Shown here piece after piece: positions 34,581 through 44,830 of a DNA stretch of 64,000 nucleotides (within the stretch, counting starts at the first letter, position 1; every line of letters starts with the position of its first letter). The notes under the pieces were generated by a model. The model saw nothing but the letters and a program-made list of their open reading frames with translations. It searched no databases and was not told the DNA's origin. Position numbers and translations under genes: made by a program. The DNA lies in contig CAOLHI010000256.1 of assembly GCA_948474755.1 (NCBI GenBank), positions 124,001 through 188,000 on the forward strand. Direction: 5' to 3'. The stretch comes from Ctenosaura bakeri. Lineage: Eukaryota; Chordata; Lepidosauria; Squamata; Iguanidae.

Positions 34581-37547
34581 CTAGGGTTGCTGTTGTTGTT
34601 GTTGTTCCTTGTGAGCCCCCATAGCAGCAAAGCGCTCCATCTTATGAATGTGGCGGTGCTTCTTGAGGCCATAGGTGTTGGAGAAGGCTTCTCCGCAGGT
34701 GCTGCACTTGAATGGCCGCCCGCCCTGGTGGGCCTGGAGATGTTTGCTGAAATACTTGGGATCTTTGAAGAGCTTGAGGCAGGCCCCACATCGTAACTCA
34801 CGCTTTGCATCATGGGAGCGCTGGTGACGCAAGATGGACGATAGGTAGAAGAAACTCTTGGAGCAACGGTCACAACGGTAGACCTTCTCGCCCAAGTGCA
34901 CTCGCTGGTGCTCCAGAAGGTTGCTGCGATAGCGGAAGGTCTTGCCACAAGTAGGGCAACGCTGAGGCCGAGCAACAACATGAAGGCGCTGGTGTTCAGC
35001 CAAGCTGGAAGATTGGGCAAACCGCTTGTTGCAGAGGGCACACTTGTAGGCCCGCTCGCCAGTGTGCACCACTTTGTGTTGACGCAGATACCATGAGCGT
35101 AGGAAGCCACGACCGCAGACAGCACAGCGGTAAGGGCGCTCCTCTGTGTGGCAGCGCTGGTGGCGCATGAGGAGGGCAGCCTCCCAGAAACGTTTGCCAC
35201 AGACTGGGCAAGAGAAATGGCGTTTCTGCAGGTGGGTACGGCGGTGCAGCAGCAGGTCATATGCTCCCGCAAAACTCTGCCCACAGACCGAACAGGCCAA
35301 TGTACGGCGCACTAGGTGCACATACTTATGGGTCACAAGCCCCAGGAAATGCTTGAAGGTTTGGCCACAAATGGAGCATGAAAAGCGCTCACCACTTGGC
35401 AAGGTGGGGTGGTGATCCTCAAAGGATGTGACATTGTCGCCACTGGCCATCCCATTTTCTAGGGGGGCTACTGCAGCTGCTGTTTCATCTGGTGGCAAGA
35501 GCCGCTCAGGGGCAGCTTGGTGGACCAGTTTGTGCCACATGAGGTTCTCAATGAAGCCAAAACACTTGCCACAGACATCGCAAGGGTATGGCTTCTCAGC
35601 CACATGGACCTCCTTGTGGCTCATGACATGAAAGAGGTCAGGAAAGCGCTCTCCACAGTCTGAGCAGCCATATGTTAGCCCCTCAGGAGGTGGAGGTAAC
35701 GAAGGTCCCATGGGTGTCAGGGAGGGTCCCATTGGTGGCAAAGAGCAAGGCAGCTGCAGCCGGTGGATTTGCTTGTGACGGGTTAAGCTCTGTGGATAAC
35801 CAAAAACCTTCCCACATATCTCGCACTTGTAGGGTCTCTCCCGTGTGTGCACCACATGGTGCTTGCTGAGGTGGAAAGACTCACGGAAGCGCTTCCCACA
35901 CACAGCGCACTGATGAGGCTTCTCACCTGTGTGGATCCGTTCATGTCGCTTGAGCGTCTCCCTGCGCCCAAAGCCACGGCCACAGATCCCACAACAGAAA
36001 TTCTTGCCTGCCGCTGTTCCCACCAGCAACGGGTGAGCACCCAAAAGACCATATGATGCTGGTTTGGTATCGCCCTCAGAGCTGGTTCCTTGTGAGTCTT
36101 GCGGAAGGAGGTAGGCCCCTGGAGGCAGGTAGGACAGGGCACCTGTGCCATCCTTTGGCAGCTGGGTTCCTTCATGTTGTAGCTGCCGATGGCGCAGCAG
36201 GTTCTGGGGTGCCACGTAGCCCTTGCCACAAATGTCACACTTGTACTCAGGGCGTGGTGGTAAGGTGCCAGGAGGTGCATGGGTTGCTTGGTGCTTAAGC
36301 AGGTAGGAAGCATCCCGGAATTCCTTGCCACAGACCCCACACTGTACTCGCAACAGGTCTGAGTGGGTCCGCACATGCCGCTTCAAGCTCTCCCGGCGGT
36401 TGAAACTCTTCTGGCAGACAGAGCATGAGAATGGCTTTTCACCTGTGTGGATGATCTGATGCTGGTGTAGGTGGCTTGGCTTTTTGAACACCTTCCAGCA
36501 AAGAGAACAAGTGAAGGGACCTTCAGCCTGAGCTATGGCAGCGTTGAGGGCAGATACTGCTGTCCCCCCAGTGGGCGCAGGTACCACTTGAGGGTTGCTG
36601 CTTTGGGTAGGAGGCTGAGTGGTTCCCTCAGCACCTGGAGCAGTAGGTGTGTTGGCAGCAGCCACGGCTGCTGCTGCTGCAGCTGCCGCAGCTGCTGCCG
36701 CATTAGCAGCTGCTGCATTGGCAGCCGCTGTGGCATCCTCAGTGTCCTTGTGACAGCGACGGTGCCGGATGAGGCTGGAAATGTGATTATAGGTGCGCCC
36801 ACAGGTGGTGCACTCATAGGGCCGCTCACCTGTGTGCACTAACATGTGTTGCACTAGATGAGATGACTGCTTGAAGGATTTTTGGCACACTCCACAAGGG
36901 AAGCGCCGGTCAATGAAGTATTTCAAGCGCCGGAAGTAGTTCTTGTCGTCCTTGCCTGCCTGGCTGTCAGCAGCTACAACGCCAGCAGAAGTGGCTGGTG
37001 GTGGAGCCTGCCCACGTTTCAGGCTGCTGAAGAGGTGCTGATGGCCAGACAGATCCACAATGCCCCACTGAGGAGTGTTGTAAGCGGCAGCTGCAGCGGC
37101 GGCAGCAGCAGCTGTGCTATCAAAGAGAGGCTGACTGGTTGCAGGTACCACTGCTGGAGTGCTGTAAGCTGCTTGCTGTTGTTGCTGCTGCTGCTGTTGT
37201 GGCTGCGGAGGTGGTGGTGGTGGTGCAGGGCCCCCTGGTTCAGCTTTCTTGACCTGGATGTTAGCTGAGGAAACAGAGGTGGAGGAAGAAGAAGACGGGC
37301 CCTCGACTTTGGGCTTTGACGTGCCAAGGGCTGTGGGGACACGGTCAAAATGGGCAGGTGGGGCAGCCGTTGGCTGCTGGGTGTAGTCGTACTGTGGCTG
37401 TGGGCAGGGAAGAGCAGCAACTGCTTTGGCGTGCTCGTGGTTGTAAGCCTCCATAGGTTCAAAGCGTTGGTGGTTCAGGAACTCCAAGAAGTCGAAGGGG
37501 TAGCTCTGGAAATGCACACCCTCGTCGCTTGCTGCATTGGCTTCCAT
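34581..37547 (-). CDS. ZNF865: C2H2 zinc-finger protein ZNF865 (20 fingers)
   Basis: The protein is 988 aa, starting MEANAASDEGVHFQSYPFDF. The opening block (VHFQSYPFDFLEFLNHQRFEPME, then HAKAVAALPC), the TPQWGIVDLSGHQHLF block and the DDKNYFRRLKYF block before the first finger are hallmarks of ZNF865. Twenty C2H2 fingers run from about residue 216 (FPCGVCQKSF) to about 968 (FKCSTCGEAF). They include two N-terminal fingers set apart by a long polyalanine linker. Homopolymers include a Q run near residue 140, an A run near 155, a long interrupted A run between fingers 2 and 3, and a C-terminal QQQQQQ. Length is close to the human protein (about 1060 aa). An open frame continues 29 codons upstream to 37634, but an intron acceptor (tttctctag|gcagtg) falls in that extension, so M at 37547 is chosen. 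The role is a nuclear DNA-binding protein. Confidence 0.95.
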   Translation of the reverse strand: MEANAASDEGVHFQSYPFDFLEFLNHQRFEPMEAYNHEHAKAVAALPCPQPQYDYTQQPTAAPPAHFDRVPTALGTSKPKVEGPSSSSSTSVSSANIQVKKAEPGGPAPPPPPPQPQQQQQQQQQAAYSTPAVVPATSQPLFDSTAAAAAAAAAAYNTPQWGIVDLSGHQHLFSSLKRGQAPPPATSAGVVAADSQAGKDDKNYFRRLKYFIDRRFPCGVCQKSFKQSSHLVQHMLVHTGERPYECTTCGRTYNHISSLIRHRRCHKDTEDATAAANAAAANAAAAAAAAAAAAVAAANTPTAPGAEGTTQPPTQSSNPQVVPAPTGGTAVSALNAAIAQAEGPFTCSLCWKVFKKPSHLHQHQIIHTGEKPFSCSVCQKSFNRRESLKRHVRTHSDLLRVQCGVCGKEFRDASYLLKHQATHAPPGTLPPRPEYKCDICGKGYVAPQNLLRHRQLQHEGTQLPKDGTGALSYLPPGAYLLPQDSQGTSSEGDTKPASYGLLGAHPLLVGTAAGKNFCCGICGRGFGRRETLKRHERIHTGEKPHQCAVCGKRFRESFHLSKHHVVHTRERPYKCEICGKVFGYPQSLTRHKQIHRLQLPCSLPPMGPSLTPMGPSLPPPPEGLTYGCSDCGERFPDLFHVMSHKEVHVAEKPYPCDVCGKCFGFIENLMWHKLVHQAAPERLLPPDETAAAVAPLENGMASGDNVTSFEDHHPTLPSGERFSCSICGQTFKHFLGLVTHKYVHLVRRTLACSVCGQSFAGAYDLLLHRRTHLQKRHFSCPVCGKRFWEAALLMRHQRCHTEERPYRCAVCGRGFLRSWYLRQHKVVHTGERAYKCALCNKRFAQSSSLAEHQRLHVVARPQRCPTCGKTFRYRSNLLEHQRVHLGEKVYRCDRCSKSFFYLSSILRHQRSHDAKRELRCGACLKLFKDPKYFSKHLQAHQGGRPFKCSTCGEAFSNTYGLKKHRHIHKMERFAAMGAHKEQQQQQQP
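36640..36740 (-). repeat. Polyalanine-coding GCN repeat in ZNF865
   Basis: Between fingers 2 and 3 the coding strand carries mixed GCN codons giving an interrupted run of about 25 alanines with N and V breaks. Mixed codon use argues for a conserved or selected tract rather than a recent pure-repeat expansion. Confidence 0.85.
37160..37205 (-). repeat. Polyglutamine-coding CAG/CAA repeat in ZNF865
   Basis: The coding strand reads a mix of CAG and CAA codons, giving nine consecutive glutamines after a proline-rich PPPPPPQPQ segment. It is a likely site of length variation. Confidence 0.85.
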
Positions 37548-38094
37548 CTCCGCCCGGGAGGGGGCACTGCCTAGAGAAAGAGGAGAAACAAGATAGCAAT
37601 GTATATGCCCCACAAAAGTCAAGCACATCAGCACTCAGATCACCATCAGTATCTGCTATGTCTACTAAATATAAATATAAATGAACAGGCTAAGAATTTT
37701 CTTGTTTAATTTTTGCTTTTACTGAACTCAGAATCTCTCAGGTTTGCAGCCCCAGGATCAGACACTGATGCAAAACAAATATCTTAATTTCAATACAAGA
37801 GTGAGACAAGAACCAGATTTCCAAACAGAATACTTGGTAGTTTTTTTTGCCACTCATTGCGGAAAATGTATACACAATCCCATTCTATCCATAAATTAGG
37901 TGACTTTAAAATAATCAAAATTATTTAAATATGAAATTAAAACGTTGTAAGCATTTCAGCATTTTTGCTTGAAAATCTGCCTTTCCTCCAAGGTCAGTAG
38001 AAAGCTGCCATATCAGGTTAGCTGATCAGGTTATCTGTCCACCTAGGCCTGTATTCTCTACTTTGACTGATAGTACATAGTTTTCCAGTTCTAG

Positions 38095-38430
38095 GAACAA
38101 AGGAAAAACCATGCTGGATCACATCAAAGGTCTATCTAGTCCAACAAAGGGTTCCCACAGTAGCTACCCAGATACCTTTGAGAAGCCCACTTTGTAGGAC
38201 ACAAGTGCCAACAGCATCTCTTTCAAAGGCTATACAGAGGAATGCTGCCTCTGATGCTGGAAGTAATATACAGCCATCCTGGCTAGTGGGCAGCAATAGT
38301 AATCTTCCATGAATTCCTTCCTAAAACTTTTCAAGTTGAGGACACTCGCTGAATCTTGTGATACTGAACTCCATAGTTTAACTATATACTATGTAAAATA
38401 ATACTGTATTTGGTCTTGTCTGGTATCTTA
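38095..38430 (-). repeat. CR1/L2-like LINE 3' fragment
   Basis: On the plus strand it reads antisense: 'ccatgctggatcacatcaaaggtctatctagtccaacaaagg', 'cccacagtagctacccagatacc', then 'ctccatagtttaactatatactatgt'. It shares its distal part with 885-1165 and its terminal part, in the other orientation, with 45985-46065. Confidence 0.65.
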
Positions 38431-38454
38431 TTTCTGTATCTAGCAGAGTTGCTA

Positions 38455-38540
38455 CCCAAGCTCTTTAACCAGAAATATCTGGGGTTTACTATGGGACTTT
38501 GTTCATGGAAAGCATTTTGCTCTACCACTAAATGACAGGC
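38455..38540 (-). repeat. tRNA-Ala-derived sequence, degenerate
   Basis: The minus strand reads gtcatttagtggtagagcaaaatgctttccatg followed by a B-box-like segment. This resembles the tRNA-Ala core (CTCAGTGGTAGAGCATGCTTTGCATG). The acceptor stem cannot form, so it is a SINE head or pseudogene. Confidence 0.5.
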
Positions 38541-39524
38541 CCTCCTCTTTATATAATTGTATATGATTCATTCTCCTTGCATTAATGAGACTTGCTAACT
38601 CCCTGTTTTCAGACTATCAGAAAAGATCCATATTGGCTCTATACCGATTGGGCACTGTTAATTCGCAGGATTCATTCTGTGAAGATTTATGGAGTTCTAG
38701 ACATGGATATAATGGAGAGATTTAAGGGACAAAACCCCTAAATTATGAATTGAATGCAACTGGTACAAGAATTTGAGTCCAAACTCATTTCAAACAGTTC
38801 AGAAGACCATACCTGACATTTTATACAGTCCCCCATAGTTTGTTCGTATAAGAGAACCTGCTCTACATGGCAGCACTCCTTGTGGTACATCATGAGCTAG
38901 GTAATATCACTTAAATAAGTAAATGGAATGTTAGGTATCTCCAGTTCAACTTTGTATTCACTTATAAAATTTGCTGCATTGCTTGGAAAAAGCTGCTTTC
39001 TCCTAGTCTACCCTACCTTATGGAGTCATTATAAAATGACATAGACCCATACATTCTATTCTGAACTTAACTGAAACGAAAGATGAAGATGGTGCATGAA
39101 CAAATCTACTTTACGGAAATGGGCTTCTCATTCATTCCAGTCCTCTGATTTCCTATTTGTCTTACATTTAGCTAGAACTGCATGTGTTTTAATAAAATCA
39201 CAATTATACTGAATTCTATTTACCCTGGTTTGCTGTACCCAGAAACACTGGATTCTGAATCTGGTATCAATTATGTGAATTAATCCGACTGTATCTATTT
39301 TATTTTGCAGGATGGTATTCTGTTTTGTCTAGATACAGAGAAAGACAATGACTGTTGCACAGTTTGAAACTCACACACACACTGAAATTCCCAAATAGAC
39401 CCTGCTGTGAATACTCAGTTGTGTTACACGCTTATCAAGTTTTGCGAGAACTGCACTTCAAGAATAAAGCGAGCTCTGTACAATTTCTTTGCGAACAGTT
39501 CAGCAAGGGTGGGCTACTTGGTAT

Positions 39525-39615
39525 GCTCCAGATATTCTTGGCTAAAACATTCCACTGGCAATACTGTCTGAGACTTATGGGAATTATAGTCCAAAATACC
39601 TGGAGAATACCAGGT
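39525..39615. repeat. Short foldback repeat
   Basis: 'ttggtatgctccagatattcttgg' and 'gacttatgggaattatagtccaaaatacctggagaatacc' form a loose palindrome typical of the 'ggactacaactcccag' repeat. Confidence 0.55.
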
Positions 39616-42434
39616 TGCCTACCTTACAATTACAGTGTAAAGGCAGTAAAAGGAGGCACAGCCAATTTGTACATTTTCTCTGGCTGTTTTGCTGTAACAC
39701 ATAAAACTGCCCTGTTTGCTATATTAATAAGCATTTAGCAAAGCTCTATGAATCTCTACAATGCTGTCAGACAAAGTAGCTTCTGGACCAATATGTTCTG
39801 AAATTTCCAGGGATGTAGTCACGTTGGTTTGCTGCAGAAAAACCAATTAAAAATCTAGTGGCACTTAAAGGATTAACATGTTATCTGGCATAAACTTTTG
39901 GGGAATGTAGATCACTTCCTTAGAAGCAGTCAGGCAGCTATGCACAAAAGCTGATGCCAAAATATAACTTGCACTACCACAAGACTCTTTGTTTCCATGT
40001 TCTACAGCACTGTACCTCCAGTTCCCAGACATTCAAAGGAAACAAGGGAGGATAGCAAGTTGCCATTATGTCTTGCTTGCATGTATCTGGCTATCTAACG
40101 CTAGAGGGGTCTGCTACAGCAAGCCAAGTGTTCATTGTCCACACTAAGATGGCAAGCCTTTACATACATATATTTTCCAACACTATAAAATTCAGACACT
40201 TCAGAAGTATTCCTTGGCCCTGAAAAAAGCTTCCACTAAAGCTTACTAAAGTTTTTTCCCTCAGCCAGCATAGCTACTCAGCATCATGGCTGCAATCTGA
40301 AAGCTGCAATCCAAAAAAGTAATGTTCCCAAACTCTGCTTTCTACATTAGCAAAGGCAACTCAGAATCTAAAGGAGAAGCCTTGGAGGGAGAAGGCAGGT
40401 GGGGGTAGAGCAAGGGAAAAGAATCTCTGGCTTTCCAGATACTGTAGGATTACATATTCTATCAGTCCTGGGTCTAAGCACACCTGGAAGACCACTGGAT
40501 TCCTATCCCTGGTGTAAAGCTATATATTTTTAACTTATCAGATCAAAGCCAAGCGTACACTGAGAACTACATTCAGCACGAGACCTTTTGCAGCTCCATA
40601 GTGCTTCTTTAGAAATATTTGGGCCTCTTATCAGTAGTATGGTCCACTTCATCAGTACCACAAACTATACAGAAAGCATATGGACAAGATTTGCCTGGCT
40701 CCTGCTCAACTTAGTAAGACGGATAATGACAGAAACTGATCACGGAGTAAGTCAGGAGAAAGTTAGCCTGTAACAACATGAAGATAGGGTAGGCCTAAAG
40801 AAACTACTTCAATTTATTTGCATAAATGTTACTTCTTCATTTGTTTATACCCTCATTTCTTTTCAACAACACACCAGGAAGGCTGGGATCTCCAAGAGGT
40901 CTTCTGTTCAAGCACTGACTGGGCCTAGGCGACCTCAGTTTTAGCAAGGTTGCCACACTGTGTGTCTTGAGACCATTGCCTTTTTCAGTCCTCTGTCTAG
41001 TGCTAGCCTTTTCTGCTAGGTGCCTGTATTTACCGAAAATGTAACCCGGACATTTAAATAAGTACACAAAAAGCATTGTATTTGCCTCACTGCAGCCATT
41101 ACATGTCTCTCAAACAAAAACAAAAAAAATCTTGCCCAGTTTTCAATGGAAAGTCATCTTAGGGTCTGGGCAAGAATCAAAGGAAGGAGAGTTTCGCAAA
41201 GGGACAGCCTGGTGCAGTGTCGAGTCTGTGAAAGCACAGTAATGGGAGATGCAAACCACCATTTTACCCACTGGTGCTACACCAGAATGTGAGTAGGGAC
41301 GGGAGCTGGTGCTCTGCGTCATCCCCCCATACTCAGAAGAGCATTTTACCATTTTCCTTTCATTTTTGATCCAGCACAGATATATCATGAGAGACTCTCC
41401 TCACCATGTGAGCGGATGCTACAGATGGACACCATGTCCACTGCGGTTAAATTACTAAGTTATAAACCATCATCACCTATATTCACCTCCGTCAATACTG
41501 GGAATGACAAAGGGATACAGAGAAGCAGTTGGCCTCTGAGAACTGTTGGGACCAAGTCATACTTGTAGTGTGCATGCATGTGTGTACATCTAGATTTCAT
41601 AGTCTGGATGATCACATATACCTGTGATTCATTCATGTACAACTACCAGGATTGCTCCATTCGAATATCACATGGTTATCACATGCAATAATATGCATAT
41701 GTGTTTCACTGTTTCTCAGACAGAAATGCTTTCCCCACAGGAAAAGCCGCATGTGCAAGGTAGGCTGGAGACCCCTATCAAAAAAGGGAGGAGGCAGAAG
41801 TCAGACAGTATAGCAGGGGCAGATTGCAATTGAAATTTGCTGAAGTTACTGTCAACAATACTTCAACACCAACATTCCGTAAAAGGGACCTTTAATAAGG
41901 TATTGGGGTTACAGCTACTTCTCCCCAGCTGTTTAAAGCATTAAAGCACACAGATATATTTCCCAAATGACAGCTCTCCTCCTCCATACAATCCCAAGCA
42001 AAACCAAGATAACAGATTTTCATGAGCACTCACTTTCATTCCACCTATTAGCATGCCCAAACTATCCAAGATTTAAAAGAAAATTGACCTAATTCAGCAA
42101 ATGAAAATGTGGTTGGTAAGACTACAACAGCTAATGGTTTGGGAATCAGACATTCAGATTTCTTAGACAGAAAATGTGGAATCTATTGCTGTAAGAAGCA
42201 GGGAAGCCAAATTCTCTGCAAGGTGAGCAGTATTCTACTACTTAATGCTAGCAACATGCTAGGAAATGTAGTGAGCATAGAAGTAGTGCAACATCTAACT
42301 GCAGGCATATGGGAGGAAATCCAAGATATCACTAACAGCATAGGTCCAATCTAGAAAAATTAAAGTCTACATTAGATGGTTCAGAGAAAATACAAGGTGC
42401 CAATGAGTTTTGACCAAGCTGATCTAGCACAGCA

Positions 42435-42532
42435 GTTCCTAAGCTCTGCCCATCCAGATGTTTTGGACTGTAGTTCCCAGAATCCCTGACCATACAGGCT
42501 GGTGTTCCTGGGAGGTGAAGTCCAAAAAACAC
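42435..42532. repeat. Short foldback repeat
   Basis: 'catccagatgttttggactgtagttcccagaatccc' is matched on the right by 'ctgggaggtgaagtccaaaaaacacct'. It is one of the better copies of the family. Confidence 0.65.
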
Positions 42533-44119
42533 CTAGAGAGCAAAATCTTGAAAACAATTAGTCTAGTAAAGGTGAATTCAAAAATATTTAACAGAAGCAA
42601 TGAAACTGTGTTGTAGGAATGTAAACATCTCAGAGTTTTGGGGTGGGGATAGGAGAGGCAGGGGAAGAGTACTTGGTTGCAGTATAAAATATGGTTTAAA
42701 AACATGCACCATCAGGGAGGAGACTGTCCAGCACATAGGTAATACCTATTCATGAATCAGAACCAGAGAGAGGATGGGGCAAAATTTTCAGTGGTAAAGA
42801 GTACAATACATTGCTCAGTTCCTTATCCTCATACTAGCAAATCACAGTGAGACGAAATAAAATGCAAGCATAGTACTTTCTGTTTAATCCGTAGAGGCCC
42901 AAGATGCAGGAATCTGTGCAATAAATATATAAATGAATAAATAGTTGCCTGTCTGTAGTGACTTGAGTGCAAATTACATCATCTCCTGTTACAGAAGGAT
43001 GTGAGGTACCAGGACAGAGAATGACTTGTCTGAAGTCCTGCAGAGCCACTGCATGGGACCAATTGTATTATCAGGGCAGGTAAGCTTAGAAATACTCTAC
43101 ACATAACCTTGAGCATAAAATGGGAGAGAGGAGCAGCTACATATTTCAGCTTTAGGTTGAACTGAAATATGAATAGGGGTAACCTTAAACTTGCATGAGA
43201 ACTTACGATGACAAGAGTTGGGATTCAGAGTGATAGGAGGCAGGAGATAATGCAATGAGAAAATATGGATGTTCCACACAGTGATTAAGAGGGATACACG
43301 GGAATAATAGATCTTGGCCGGTCAGTAGCAGATAAGTACAGACAGAAGGTGAAGGCAGGACAGCAAGGAAATGTCTTTTGGAGCTGGTTATAAGGGATAC
43401 TCTGTTGCAATCTGTAAATGCAGACAAAGGGAAATCTCACAGGGGAGATGGATTTCTGTGGGATTGCAGTGACACCTTCTCTTGTAAATTGCCTCAAGAG
43501 GACACAAAGGGCTTAAATGAGGGAAAGCCACAGCTCACTACGAGAGCACACACAGGCTATATTAAAGGTCCAGCTTCAAAGTCTGGCATCCTTAGAGAAA
43601 GTACTGAGAAAAACTGAAACAGTCTTACTCAGGACAAGGCAGCTTCCTATAGCCTGAATTCAAAGTGCTAGTCCCAATCACTGTAGACCCACTGATTCAA
43701 TAGGATTTATGCAAGTGTAGACTTACCATTCAACAATCGATTCAAGGGGACTAACTCTAGCTGGAACTAACAACGGAACAGTTAGTTCCTAAATATTAAT
43801 ACAACTAAATGAGGGAGAATCACTTAAGTGAGGAAGACCAGACACAGGGGTTTGCAATCAACAGCAAGCTTGCAAATTTTGTGGGAAAAGACTATGACTT
43901 AGCTCTAGGTCAGGGTGTGTTTAAGGTATAATACAGCTGGGCTACGGAACCAGGCTGGTTTTCTAAGAAGATGGGGGAGTTTTCTACAAAGGTGAAGTAA
44001 TGGGAGGGGGAGTAGGCAGACTTTGCGCCTGGGGGACAACAACAATCTGTGACAGAACGTCAGTTTAAAGCCATCCCACGGCGGGTGAAACAGAAGGATC
44101 GAGCCCAGGGCTAGGATCA

Positions 44120-44830
44120 GATGTTAGGACTCTGGGATGGTGACGAGGGGAGGGGCAGAAGCCGCGAATCGTGCTGGGAAGACCAAAAGGAGGGGCCCCA
44201 TTCAAGAAAAGGAGGGGAAGTTTGCGAGAAAGACGATGGGGGGCCGCTTAGCCTCAGAGGAAGGTATTGGGAGAGGGCCGGGGGGGCTCTGGGGTGGCAC
44301 TCACCGGAGTGTGGCGCTGCCCCAGCCTCCTTCGCGCCCCAGGCAGGGCTGGTCCTTGTGTAGCGCGATAGGTGTGAGGGGGAACCCCCCTGGCCCTTCT
44401 CTTGCCCCCAGGGTACGCGGGGGGGTCCGGTCCCTCTCGGGTGGGGGGGTGGAGGGGCCACCACCAGGCTGCAACTCACACAGGCCCGGCCGGAACCGGA
44501 AGCCTCCCTCCCGAATCGAGAGCACCGTTTCCGGCCCTCCCCTTGTACCCAGAAGCCTCTACGAAGACGGTTCCCCCCGTCGCTTCCAGAGTCCTTTGCG
44601 CTGCCACTTGCCCGCCCCATTACCCATGGGCCTTTGCGGCAGCTGGCATTTTTCCTCCCCCGCCTCTGTCCTCCGTTTCCCCTCTTTCAATTCAGTCCTT
44701 GCCAAGGCAGTTCTTGCGTCGGTGAGACACCGCAAGACACAACCGGCTTCGCAGAATTCTGGGCGCTGCAACCCAATGAAGGTTGCCTCGTTGCGTTGTC
44801 TGGCTGCGCTTCTGAGCATTTCACGCGGGG
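44120..44830 (-). promoter_or_regulatory. ZNF865: CpG island 4, ZNF865 promoter and first exon
   Basis: This is a dense CpG segment (ggcccggccggaaccggaagc, cgaatcgag). CGGAAG/CCGGAAG ETS/NRF2-type words occur around 44480-44530. A minus-strand donor sits at 44304-44303 (CACTCCG|GTGAGTGCC). No TATA box is evident. It is the only island between ZNF865 and ZNF524 on the correct side of ZNF865, so the first non-coding exon is placed here by inference. Confidence 0.6.

Larger units (their letters stand above)
37571..44304 (-). other. Probable intron 1 of ZNF865
   Basis: This is bounded by an acceptor on the minus strand (ctcctctttctctag, AG at 37572-37571) and a candidate donor at 44304-44303 (ACTCCG|GTGAGT). 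It contains a CR1/L2-like fragment (38095), a tRNA-Ala-derived fragment (38455), a short foldback repeat (39525) and a PLE-like tail fragment (about 39840-40000). No other exon is recognised. Confidence 0.55.

Noticed and set aside
34571..35284. 237-codon minus-strand frame overlapping ZNF865
   Set aside because: It is a shifted reading of the finger array; the repeated finger codons keep alternative frames open.
34587..37574. Plus-strand frames of 60-128 codons under ZNF865
   Set aside because: These are antisense shadows of the ZNF865 coding exon.
37548..37634. Upstream in-frame extension of ZNF865 by 29 codons
   Set aside because: A splice acceptor (tttctctag) lies inside it at 37571, and the family's conserved start is the later M.
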